A model generated the notes under the pieces. It saw only the letters and a list, made by a program, of their open reading frames with translations, was not told the DNA's origin and searched no databases. From Limimaricola cinnabarinus (GTDB taxonomy: Bacteria > Pseudomonadota > Alphaproteobacteria > Rhodobacterales > Rhodobacteraceae): a stretch of 43,785 bases of DNA. Position numbers and translations under genes: made by a program. Of this stretch, positions 33,977 through 41,595 are shown piece after piece (position 1 is the first letter of the stretch; each line of letters starts with the position of its first letter). The stretch covers positions 1-43,785 of the forward strand of contig NZ_KZ304972.1 in assembly GCF_002723615.1 (NCBI RefSeq). The letters are read 5' to 3'.

Positions 33977-34249
33977 TCACTTTGCATCCCTGGCGAAATA
34001 CGCGGTGGCCTTTTTTAGGATGTCGCGCTCCTCCGACACCCGCGCCAGCTCCTTCTTCAGGCGCCGGATCTCGGTGTCCTTCTCCGCCTCGCCCGAAGAG
34101 TTCTTCGCGAACCTCTTCTTCCAAGCGTAGAGCAAATACGGGCTGACCCCGAGCCGCTGCGACACCTCCCTGACCGGGTAGCCCCGCTCGGTGATCTGCG
34201 CGACCGCATCTCGCTTGAACTCGTCGCTGAACTTGTTGCTGCTCATCAT
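33977..34249 (-). CDS. IS3-family OrfA (helix-turn-helix protein)
   Basis: A 90-residue DNA-binding partner of the split IS3 transposase. KFSDEFKRDAVAQITERGYP and QRLGVSPYLLYAWKKRF form the helix-turn-helix, followed by a leucine-zipper helix EIRRLKKELARVSEERDIL. The ATG follows a GGAGG site near the element's right end. OrfA is intact although OrfB is disrupted. It may still bind the element's ends and repress related copies (inference). Confidence 0.92.
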   Translation of the reverse strand: MMSSNKFSDEFKRDAVAQITERGYPVREVSQRLGVSPYLLYAWKKRFAKNSSGEAEKDTEIRRLKKELARVSEERDILKKATAYFARDAK

Positions 34250-34416
34250 GGCCTCCTTGCCTCAAAATTAGCGAAGAAGGCGTCTACAAGACACGGGGCT
34301 ATTCAGGCCGTGGACTTGCTGTTGCCTACACCGGCTCCTCACTCTCCTGTGCAGATAGTTGCAGACCCACATTGGCGCACTGATGCCGTCGGGGGCGGGG
34401 TTAGATCATCAAGCCG

Positions 34417-35172
34417 TCAACCTGCACCGATGTCTCCTGCAAGCCAGCGAAAAGTGTCTTCCGGCTGGTGGCTGGGGCGGACTTCTTCCAGACGAAGTTC
34501 CAGCTCGATGTGCTGTAGGTGAGTCAGCATCTGCTGCACGGCTCCCTCCGCATCACGGCTCCTAATTTTTTGGGCGATATCCGCGTGTTCATCGCGGGGG
34601 CATCCAGTTTCCCCGTCCGCGTGAACAAGGATAGCCAGGCAGGTCAGGACCTGCAATCGCATCATGAAACTGGCCAGATACGGATTGCGGGCAAGTTCCG
34701 CGAGCTTGAGGTGAAATTCGCCGGTCAGCCGGATCAGCTGGGAACGGTCCCCGGTCAGCCGCGCCTCTTGCTCCAGCGCAAGATGCTCGTCGAGCAAGCG
34801 AAGATCGGATGCGCTTGCGGATCGCACGATCTGGCGGATCAATTCCGGCTCTACCATGCGTCTTGCGTCGATGAGCGCCTGCGCATCCTCCCGCGAGGGA
34901 TGGGCCACCGTGCAACTGTAGTTGGGCTTCTTGACGAAAACGCCCATCTCGCACAATTGAGAGGTCGCCTGACGCGCTAGGGTGCGGCTGACGCCGAAGG
35001 TGCGGGAAAGCTTTTCTTCGGTGATGCGCATGCCGGGCGGAAGCCGGTGCTCGAAGATCGCGCGGACCAAGCGGCGCGTGATCTCATCCGCCGTGCGGCC
35101 CCGCTGGCGCTTGAAGTCGCCCAGGCCACCTTCTCTTACGGTCGCGTCTGCTTCTCCGCGCAGATGGTCCAT
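34417..35172 (-). CDS. GntR-family transcriptional regulator (FCD/FadR subfamily)
   Basis: A 251-residue regulator. The winged helix-turn-helix (about 30-95) contains LPPGMRITEEKLSRTFGVSR followed by TLARQATSQLCEMG, and the all-helical FCD effector domain (about 105-230) contains ARRMVEPELIRQIV and LTGEFHLKLAELA, with the histidines that usually bind a metal and an organic-acid ligand. GGAG lies seven bases before the chosen ATG; a longer start is possible. It is divergent from the ABC/hydantoinase operon, and two palindromes lie in between, so it probably represses that operon until its substrate appears (inference). Confidence 0.9.
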   Translation of the reverse strand: MDHLRGEADATVREGGLGDFKRQRGRTADEITRRLVRAIFEHRLPPGMRITEEKLSRTFGVSRTLARQATSQLCEMGVFVKKPNYSCTVAHPSREDAQALIDARRMVEPELIRQIVRSASASDLRLLDEHLALEQEARLTGDRSQLIRLTGEFHLKLAELARNPYLASFMMRLQVLTCLAILVHADGETGCPRDEHADIAQKIRSRDAEGAVQQMLTHLQHIELELRLEEVRPSHQPEDTFRWLAGDIGAG

Positions 35173-35249
35173 CTGTCGCTCCTGCTCGGTGTCAATCAAC
35201 ACGGCAGTGTAAAGGTATCTGCGACGGGTGCTACACAAGAATTACCGAT

Positions 35250-35261
35250 ATTGCATGCAAT
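35250..35261. promoter_or_regulatory. Palindrome ATTGCATGCAAT in the GntR/ABC intergenic region
   Basis: A perfect 12-base palindrome about 78 bases upstream of the GntR start and 100 bases before the binding-protein gene, within an AT-rich patch. It is a candidate operator or part of the divergent promoters. Confidence 0.5.
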
Positions 35262-35284
35262 TTTTTATAGGAAAAAAGCAAACT

Positions 35285-35294
35285 CTGTATACAG
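35285..35294. promoter_or_regulatory. Candidate GntR operator CTGTATACAG
   Basis: A perfect ten-base palindrome with the TGTATACA core commonly bound by FCD-type GntR regulators. It lies between the divergent GntR gene and the ABC operon, 66 bases before the latter's likely start codon, a good position for repression. Confidence 0.6.
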
Positions 35295-35360
35295 TTGATT
35301 TTGGCTGATGCCGAAAGAGAGATCTGGCGGCCCGAAGCGAACACTTGGGAGGGTACTGAA

Positions 35361-37007
35361 TTGGTAAACGATATTAGGACATCTGAGACCTTCATTGGGC
35401 GGCTTGGCCGTCCGACACGCAGGCACGCCCTGGCCGCGCTGCTGACCAGCGCGCTTGTTGCCGCCGGCGGTCTTCCGCAGTTTGCGGCAGCACAGGACCG
35501 GTCCGAAACGCTGATCGTCGCAGGCCCCCGGACGCCGGAATCCCTTGACCAAGAATACCCGCCCACCGAGGCCACGCACGAGATGCGTCGCAACCTCTAC
35601 GAGCGCCTTCTGGCCTATGAGATGGTAGAGCGAGAGGATGGTATCCTCTACGAGGATTTCGACAGCATCGTAGGCGCCCTAGCGGAAAGCTGGGAGGTAT
35701 CCGACGACAAGACTTCGATCACCTTCCATCTTCGAGACGGGGTGATGAGCACCGCTGGAAACGAACTGAACGCCGATGACGTGATGTGGTCCTTCGAGCG
35801 CGGCTGGAACCTCGAAGCGAACTTCCACTGGTATATGACTCAGGTCCTCAAGATCAAATCTTTCGACGAGGCCTTCGAAAAGGTCGATGACATGACCGTG
35901 CGGGTGACGATCCCGAACTCGTCGCCGTTAATCGAGGACCTGTGGGTGAACAACGACCTCGGGATCCTCGACTCGGTGGAGATGGCAAAGCACACGACCG
36001 ACCAAGATCCCTGGGGCAGCCGGTGGCTGGCCACCAACAGCGCCTCTTTCGGTCCTTACGCAGCAACACGCTACGCCCCGGGCCAGGAGGTGATCTATGA
36101 GGCGAACGAGAACTACTACCGCGGGGTCCCCCGCATCAAGCGCGTGATCTTCCGGGAGATGCCGACCAGTTCCAACCGGGTGGCCGCCTTGCAAGCCGGT
36201 GCTGTCGATGTAGCCGAATGGCTTCTTCCGCGCGAGCTGTCCTTCCTGGAGAAGATGCCGGGCGTCGAGGTCCAGCAGGTCTTCGGCAACTACATCCACC
36301 GCGTCGAGATGAACAACGAGGCGGAGCCGTTCGACGATCCGAAGGTGCGCCAAGCGCTGAACTACCTCGTGCCGCGCGACCAGATCTCTCAGGCGGTCTA
36401 CCACGGCACGGCCCGGGCCACGCACAGCCCGGTGTCCGAGATCTATCCCGGCTTCACCGATGCGGGTTTCCCCTACGAATACAATGTGGAGCGCGCGAAG
36501 GAATTGCTGGCAGAGGCCGGGCATGAGGACGGTTTCACCGTCGAGCTGGGCTACCGCACCGGCGACCAGCTCGAGGAAGAGATTGCAGTCATCCTGCAAA
36601 CTGCCTTCGCCGAAGCGGGTGTGACGCTGGAACTGTCGCGCCTGCCGGCCTCCACCCTGGTGGAACGCTACACGGGGGGCGACATCCCGATGTACTTCTT
36701 TCGCGACATGGCGATCGTTCCCGATGCGGCCTATGGTTCCAACCTCTGGTTGAACAGCGAGTCGCTGATCAACTACTCTAACTACAAGAACGAGGAAGTC
36801 GACCAGCTAATCGACGCGGCCCTCACCACCATCGACCAGGAAAAGCGGATCGCCGACATGGAACGTGTCCAGAAGATCGTGGTCGAAGAGGCGCCCTGGG
36901 TGTTTTTGTTCAACCCCGGCTACCAGCTGGCGCATCGCGCCAACGTCAAGGGTTTCTCCTGGTACACGCCGAACGCGAACAACTGGTACGATTTCTACAA
37001 GAACTGA
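35361..37007 (+). CDS. ABC transporter substrate-binding protein, family 5, probable Tat export
   Basis: A 548-residue periplasmic receptor of the peptide/nickel-type family 5: LAESWEVSDDKTSITFHLRDGV, DDVMWSFERGWNLE, SFGPYAATRYAPGQEVIYEANE and VRQALNYLVPRDQIS. No ATG stands at the start; a TTG with GGGAGG seven bases upstream fits best, and another TTG 66 bases earlier lacks such a site. The N-terminus carries RPTRRHALAALLTSALVA and then QFAAAQ, a twin-arginine-like signal. The substrate is not evident; the hydantoinase and sugar-type epimerase downstream suggest a cyclic amide or glycosyl compound. Confidence 0.88.
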   Translation: MVNDIRTSETFIGRLGRPTRRHALAALLTSALVAAGGLPQFAAAQDRSETLIVAGPRTPESLDQEYPPTEATHEMRRNLYERLLAYEMVEREDGILYEDFDSIVGALAESWEVSDDKTSITFHLRDGVMSTAGNELNADDVMWSFERGWNLEANFHWYMTQVLKIKSFDEAFEKVDDMTVRVTIPNSSPLIEDLWVNNDLGILDSVEMAKHTTDQDPWGSRWLATNSASFGPYAATRYAPGQEVIYEANENYYRGVPRIKRVIFREMPTSSNRVAALQAGAVDVAEWLLPRELSFLEKMPGVEVQQVFGNYIHRVEMNNEAEPFDDPKVRQALNYLVPRDQISQAVYHGTARATHSPVSEIYPGFTDAGFPYEYNVERAKELLAEAGHEDGFTVELGYRTGDQLEEEIAVILQTAFAEAGVTLELSRLPASTLVERYTGGDIPMYFFRDMAIVPDAAYGSNLWLNSESLINYSNYKNEEVDQLIDAALTTIDQEKRIADMERVQKIVVEEAPWVFLFNPGYQLAHRANVKGFSWYTPNANNWYDFYKN

Positions 37008-37013
37008 TATGCT

Positions 37014-37036
37014 GGGCGGCGCGTAAAGCGTCGCCC
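37014..37036 (+). promoter_or_regulatory. Hairpin between binding-protein and permease genes
   Basis: GGGCGGCGC, loop GTAAA, GCGTCGCCC forms a nine-pair stem with one G-T pair, seven bases after the binding-protein stop. There is no T run. It may protect the upstream message or partly attenuate transcription, giving more receptor than permease. Confidence 0.6.
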
Positions 37037-37063
37037 TCGCAATCACGCTAGATGGGGTTCTCT

Positions 37064-38104
37064 ATGACAATCTCCGACACTTGGCACCGGCTTCCAAGAC
37101 CGGTGCGGATCGTCCTCGCGCGTCTGCCGCTGCTTGTGCCGCAGATGCTGGGCGTAATCTTCGTGACCTTCATCCTGGTCCGTCTGCTGCCCGGCGATCC
37201 GGTCCTGCTGATGCTAGGCAACATGGCGACGGAAGAAAGCATTGCAACCCTGCGCGAGCAGCTGGGCCTGGACGGGTCCATCTGGTCGCAGTTCCTGGTG
37301 TACTTCCAGAACCTGATTCAGGGAGATCTGGGCGTATCCATGTTCACGTCGAACCCGGTCATCAAGGACCTGCTGGAACGCGCACCGGCGACGCTGGAGC
37401 TGATTACATATGCGATGATCCTGACGTTGCTGATCGCGGTGCCCACGGCCATCTACGCCACGGTGCGCCCAAAATCCATCGTCGACCGCGCGTCGCGCGT
37501 CTATGGGCTGGCGGCGGGGTCGCTGCCGGATTTCTGGGTGGCGCTGCTGCTAATCTTCATCTTCTTCACGACCTTCGGCATCGCCGTCGCGCCCTTCGGC
37601 CGGATCGACCCGATGCTGTCCGCGCCGGAATTCGTGACCGGTTTCTACACCCTCGACGCGCTCCTGGCCGGGGACCTGCAGGCGTTCCTGTCCGCCGGCA
37701 GCCGCCTGCTGCTGCCCGTCATCACCCTGGCGATCGTGAACTCGGGGGCGCTGATGAAGATGACATCCTCGGCCTTCGGCGAAATCTGGCACAGCGACTT
37801 CATCCAGCACCAGCGGGCCAGCGGCGTTCCGGAACGCAAGATCATCCGCGCCGCTCTGCGCAACAGCCTGCCGCCGCTGATCACCCTGACCGGGTTTCTC
37901 TTCGGCTTCCTCCTGGGTGCCGCGGTGCTGGTCGAGACGATCTTTTCCTGGGGCGGGCTGGGGCAGTACGCGGTGATGGCGGTCATCAATTCCGACTACC
38001 CGGCGCTGCAGGGCTTCGTGCTTGTCGCGGCTGCCTTCATCCTCATCGTCTACCTGATCGTCGATGTGCTTTACGAAATCGTTGATCCGAGGATCGAGGT
38101 ATGA
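37064..38104 (+). CDS. ABC transporter permease (DppB family)
   Basis: A 346-residue six-span permease. Landmarks are the first span LLVPQMLGVIFVTFILVRLL, then PGDPVLLMLGNMATEE, EQLGLDGSIWSQF, GDLGVSMFTSNPV, and an EAA loop at DFIQHQRASGVPERKIIRAAL. An ATG twelve bases upstream is also in frame; the internal one is preferred because a GGGG sequence stands before it, but this choice is weak. It ends in a four-base ATGA overlap with the next permease. Confidence 0.92.
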   Translation: MTISDTWHRLPRPVRIVLARLPLLVPQMLGVIFVTFILVRLLPGDPVLLMLGNMATEESIATLREQLGLDGSIWSQFLVYFQNLIQGDLGVSMFTSNPVIKDLLERAPATLELITYAMILTLLIAVPTAIYATVRPKSIVDRASRVYGLAAGSLPDFWVALLLIFIFFTTFGIAVAPFGRIDPMLSAPEFVTGFYTLDALLAGDLQAFLSAGSRLLLPVITLAIVNSGALMKMTSSAFGEIWHSDFIQHQRASGVPERKIIRAALRNSLPPLITLTGFLFGFLLGAAVLVETIFSWGGLGQYAVMAVINSDYPALQGFVLVAAAFILIVYLIVDVLYEIVDPRIEV

Positions 38105-38985
38105 GCGCGACCATGACCCCCGCCGAGACCCCCCACACCGACCTTTCCGCCACGTCCGACTTGGGCCGTTTCCTGGTCCGGCGCCCGGCCGCGCTGATCG
38201 GCCTGACGCTGCTGGTTCTTCAGATCTTGGCGATCATCTTCGCACCGGTCCTGTCCACGCATGATCCGATGCAAGCCAATGCCCTCAGGTCACTGCAGCC
38301 GCCATCGTGGGAAAACTGGCTGGGCACCGACGTGTCGGGAATGGATATCTATTCGCGCATCATCTATGCCACCCGCATCAACCTGCTGATCAGCGTCACC
38401 GCCGTCGGCGCGGCCTTCATCGTGGGCGTGCCCATCGGTCTGCTGGTCGGGTACTACCGCGGCTGGGCCAGCAACCTGACCATGCGTGTCTTCGACTTCG
38501 TCCAGTCCTTCCCGGTCTTCGTGATGGGCATGGCGCTGGTGTCGGTTATGGGGCAGGAGATCTGGAACGTCGCCATCGCGCTTGGTGTGCTCTTTACGCC
38601 GGTCTTCGCCCGGCTGATCCGGGCCGAGACGCTGTCGTTGAGAGAACGGTCGTTCATCGCCGCGGCGAAATGCAGCGGCGCCACCGACATCAAGATCCTG
38701 TTCCGCCACATCCTGCCCAACGCGCTGTCCCCGGCGATCGTCCAGATCTCCATCAGCATCGGCATGGCGATCCTGCTTACGGCCGGCCTGTCCTTCATCG
38801 GGGCCGGGGTGCGCATGCCGACGCCGGAATGGGGGCTGATGGTTTCCACCGGATCGCAGCAGATGATCCTGGGCATCTGGTGGGTGTCCTTCTTCCCGGG
38901 ACTGGCGATCATCCTGTCGGTGCTGAGCTTCGCGCTCATCGCCGATGCAGCAAGAGACTTCATCGACCCGCGGAGGGCGCGTTAA
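38101..38985 (+). CDS. ABC transporter permease (DppC family)
   Basis: A 294-residue permease with six spans. The DppC pattern is clear: RPAALIGLTLLVLQILAIIF, NWLGTDVSGMDIYSRIIYATRINL, and EAA loop RSFIAAAKCSGATDIKILFRHILPN. It pairs with the preceding DppB-type permease. The stop codon TAA shares its last base with the ATPase start (TAATG), implying coupled translation. Confidence 0.93.
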   Translation: MSATMTPAETPHTDLSATSDLGRFLVRRPAALIGLTLLVLQILAIIFAPVLSTHDPMQANALRSLQPPSWENWLGTDVSGMDIYSRIIYATRINLLISVTAVGAAFIVGVPIGLLVGYYRGWASNLTMRVFDFVQSFPVFVMGMALVSVMGQEIWNVAIALGVLFTPVFARLIRAETLSLRERSFIAAAKCSGATDIKILFRHILPNALSPAIVQISISIGMAILLTAGLSFIGAGVRMPTPEWGLMVSTGSQQMILGIWWVSFFPGLAIILSVLSFALIADAARDFIDPRRAR

Positions 38986-40649
38986 TGTCTAAGAAAGTGC
39001 TACTCGAGACACGCGATCTCAGCGTCGCCTTTGGTGACAAGCTTGCCCTAGACCGGGTGAACATCGCGCTTGCCGAGAACGAGGTCGTGGGCATCGTAGG
39101 CGAGACCGGCGCGGGCAAGTCGCTGCTTGCGCGCAGCCTGATCGGCCTGCTTCCGCCGGGGGCGGAAAGGACCAACGGCGATGTCTGGTCGGATGGCCGG
39201 GCGCTGTCGACGATGTCGCCAGCAGAGCTGCGCAACTTGCGCGGCGGGGTGGTGTCGCTGATCGGAACCAACGCCAAGGCCCTGCTGGACCCGGTCCAGC
39301 CGGTGGGCGAACAGGTTGCCACCGTGCTTCGCAGCCATCGGCGCCTTTCGCACCGGGCCGCGCGCCAAGCCGCGGTGAAGCTTTTCCGCCAAGTCGGCAT
39401 CACCGATCCCGAAAGCCGCGCGACGGCCTATCCGCACCAGCTTTCCGGCGGCATGGCACAGCGCATCGTGATCGCCATGGCGCTTGTGGCGGGGCCGAAG
39501 GTGGTCTTGGCCGACGACGCGACGCTGGGTCTGGACGCGACCATCCAGGTGCAGGTACTGGACCTGCTGGTGGAACGATGCCGCACCGAAGGCTTGGGCA
39601 CCCTGATAATCACCCACGACCTCGGGATCGTCTCGCAGTATTGCGACCGGGTCGCGATCATGAAGGGCGGCCAGATCGTCGAGCAGAACGATGTCTCGGC
39701 CTTCCTGGCGGGTCCGCAGACAAGCTACGGGCAAGAGCTGCTGAAGGCCGCCAAGGTCCGTCCGACCCTGATCAAGGGCGATGGCGACGGCGACGGCGAG
39801 ACGTTGCCCAAGGTCGGGGACGGCACTAGGACTGGGCCGAAGTCGAGCCCGCTGCTGCAGATCCGCGACATGGTCAAGCATTTCCGCGGACGCGACGGCG
39901 GGGTGGTCAAGGCCGTCGACGAGATCTCGATCGAGATCGGGCGCGGAGAGACGCTTGCCCTGGTGGGTGAAAGCGGCTCGGGCAAGACCACGGCTGGGCA
40001 GTGCATCGTCCGACTTCTGGACATCAACTGCGGCGAGATCGTCTTCGACGGAAAGGAGATCGGTAATCTTCCTGCGTCTGAATTCCGCGCGATGCGCAAG
40101 CGGATCCAGATGGTGTTCCAGGAACCCTACGTGGCGCTGAACCCTCGTTGGCGGGTGGAGGACCTGATTTCCGAGCCGCTGTCGCTTGACGAGACGGTGC
40201 GCTCTGCCGCCGACAGGCGCAGCCGGGTGCTGGAGATGCTGGAGGCGGTGCGCCTGCCCAAGACGCTGGCCAAAGTCTTCCCGCATGAGCTGACGGCGGG
40301 CGAGCAGAAGCGCGTGGGCATGGCGCGGGCCTTGGCGACACGTCCGGATTTCGTGGTGTTCGACGAACCGACGACCGCCCTGGACATCCGCGTGCGGGCG
40401 CAGATCATCGACCTGATCCGCACGCTGCAACGGGAAATGGGGCTCTCCGCGCTCTTCATCACGCATGACCTGAACTCCGTGCGCTCGCTGGCGCATCGGG
40501 TGGCTGTGATGCGCTACGGCAAGATCGTGGAAACCGGCGATACCTCCACCATCTTCGAGCGGCCGGGGCACGACTACACGCGCATGCTGCTCGACGCGGA
40601 GCTGCCGATCGAGCGGGTCGCGGAAAAAGACCTGATGGGCGCGATATGA
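38985..40649 (+). CDS. Double ABC ATPase (DppD-DppF fusion) with one degenerate site
   Basis: A 554-residue two-domain ATPase. Domain 1 has a normal Walker A (GETGAGKS) and signature (LSGGMAQR), but its Walker B reads VVLADDATLGLD (near residue 176), with aspartate in place of the catalytic glutamate. Domain 2 has normal Walker A (GESGSGKT) and Walker B (VVFDEPTTALD), but its signature is LTAGEQKR (near 435) instead of LSGGQ. In the paired dimer these two changes fall in the same composite site, so only one site should hydrolyse ATP well. The fused ATPase of the amide operon shows no such changes. It overlaps the epimerase gene by four bases. Confidence 0.92.
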   Translation: MSKKVLLETRDLSVAFGDKLALDRVNIALAENEVVGIVGETGAGKSLLARSLIGLLPPGAERTNGDVWSDGRALSTMSPAELRNLRGGVVSLIGTNAKALLDPVQPVGEQVATVLRSHRRLSHRAARQAAVKLFRQVGITDPESRATAYPHQLSGGMAQRIVIAMALVAGPKVVLADDATLGLDATIQVQVLDLLVERCRTEGLGTLIITHDLGIVSQYCDRVAIMKGGQIVEQNDVSAFLAGPQTSYGQELLKAAKVRPTLIKGDGDGDGETLPKVGDGTRTGPKSSPLLQIRDMVKHFRGRDGGVVKAVDEISIEIGRGETLALVGESGSGKTTAGQCIVRLLDINCGEIVFDGKEIGNLPASEFRAMRKRIQMVFQEPYVALNPRWRVEDLISEPLSLDETVRSAADRRSRVLEMLEAVRLPKTLAKVFPHELTAGEQKRVGMARALATRPDFVVFDEPTTALDIRVRAQIIDLIRTLQREMGLSALFITHDLNSVRSLAHRVAVMRYGKIVETGDTSTIFERPGHDYTRMLLDAELPIERVAEKDLMGAI

Positions 40650-41578
40650 GCGGATCGCACATCATCGTCACGGGCGCCTCGGGTCTGTTGGGCAATGCCG
40701 TACGAGTGTTGCTGGAGGAGAGGGGCTGCAAGGTGCTGGCGGTCGACCGTAGCGCAGGGCAGGTCGACGGCAGGCCGGTGCTGGCGGCGGATGTCACGGA
40801 TGTTCACGCCCTGCACGGCCTGGCGCATGAACATGACATCGGCGGGATCATCCACTGCGGCGCGTTTTCCGGCCCGATGGTCGCGGCAGACAGCCCCGTG
40901 CAGATGGTCGACGTCAACATCGTCGGCACTGCGAACATGCTGGAACTGGCGCGCCGCGTCGGCGGAGTGCGGGTCGTCTTCTGCTCTTCAGCCAGCGCCG
41001 TTGGCCCCACGCCGGAAGGGCTGTCGCCGGTGACGGAGGCCGTGACGACCAATCCCTCGACGGTGTATGGTGCCAGCAAGGTCGCAGGCGAGGCGCTGAT
41101 GTCGGGCTACCGGCGGCAGTTCGGCGTCGATGGCGTCAGCATTCGCATCTCCTGGGTCTATGGCCCGCGTCGCACCACCAGCTGCGTGATCCGCCAGATG
41201 ATCACCGACGCCCTCGCCGGCAGGCCGACACGCTTGCCGTTCGGTAAGGGCTTTCCGCGGCAGTTCATCCATGTCTCGGACGCGGCGGCCGCGCTGGTGG
41301 CGGCCTTCGATCATCCTGACCTGCCCCTCAACACCTACAACGTCACAGGCGGCGATTTCCCGACCCTGGACGAGGTGGCGGAAGCGGTGTGCGGGATCGA
41401 GCCGCGGGCGGACATCGCGCTGGAGGAAGGGGCCGATCCGGGCGACGATTTTCAGCAGCGCTTCGACATCTCCGCCGCGGCGCGGGATTTTGGCTACAGG
41501 CCGAGCGTCAGCCTTGCCGAGGGCATGACGGCCTACCGCGATTGGCTTGCGGCGCAGGCCGGGAAAGACAGTGAATGA
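40646..41578 (+). CDS. NAD-dependent epimerase/dehydratase (extended SDR)
   Basis: A 310-residue extended short-chain dehydrogenase. The nucleotide-binding motif GASGLLG is at 10-16 and the catalytic pair is Tyr141/Lys145 in VYGASK, with serines at 114-115 completing the triad. The family acts on nucleotide sugars, uronates or related polyols. Downstream motifs RISWVYGPRRT and RQFIHVSDAAAAL are standard. It overlaps both the ATPase gene before it and the region of the SDR gene after it, so it belongs to the uptake operon and probably oxidises or epimerises the imported compound. The substrate is unknown. Confidence 0.88.
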   Translation: MSGSHIIVTGASGLLGNAVRVLLEERGCKVLAVDRSAGQVDGRPVLAADVTDVHALHGLAHEHDIGGIIHCGAFSGPMVAADSPVQMVDVNIVGTANMLELARRVGGVRVVFCSSASAVGPTPEGLSPVTEAVTTNPSTVYGASKVAGEALMSGYRRQFGVDGVSIRISWVYGPRRTTSCVIRQMITDALAGRPTRLPFGKGFPRQFIHVSDAAAALVAAFDHPDLPLNTYNVTGGDFPTLDEVAEAVCGIEPRADIALEEGADPGDDFQQRFDISAAARDFGYRPSVSLAEGMTAYRDWLAAQAGKDSE

Positions 41579-41595
41579 TTGGAACGGAGAAGCAC

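Larger units (their letters stand above)
31721..33980 (-). pseudogene. IS3-family OrfB transposase, interrupted by IS256
   Basis: The gene is in two pieces. The 5' part (33980-33794) encodes RYAFVAEHRSQFSVRAMCRC and ends GKVYGQRK; the 3' part (from 32397 down) continues LHDDLVEQGES. Removing the IS256 copy and one eight-base duplication restores 287 codons without a break. The catalytic triad is intact: Asp in WVTDITYI, Asp in HSDQGSQFTS, and Glu in NAVAESFFNLLK. It starts with GTG overlapping the orfA stop as GTGA, so it may be made by coupling or by frameshifting. It is inactive as it stands. Confidence 0.88.
31703..34305 (-). mobile_element. IS3-family element, split by IS256 copy B
   Basis: Both ends begin TGAATAGCCCCG on their own strand (31703 and 34305) and share a diverged inverted repeat of about 35 bases. 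Inside are orfA and orfB on the minus strand. Without the nested IS256 and one duplication the element would be 1207 bases, normal for IS3. No three-base target duplication is evident (GAA on the left, GGC on the right), so one flank has probably been rearranged since insertion. Confidence 0.88.
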
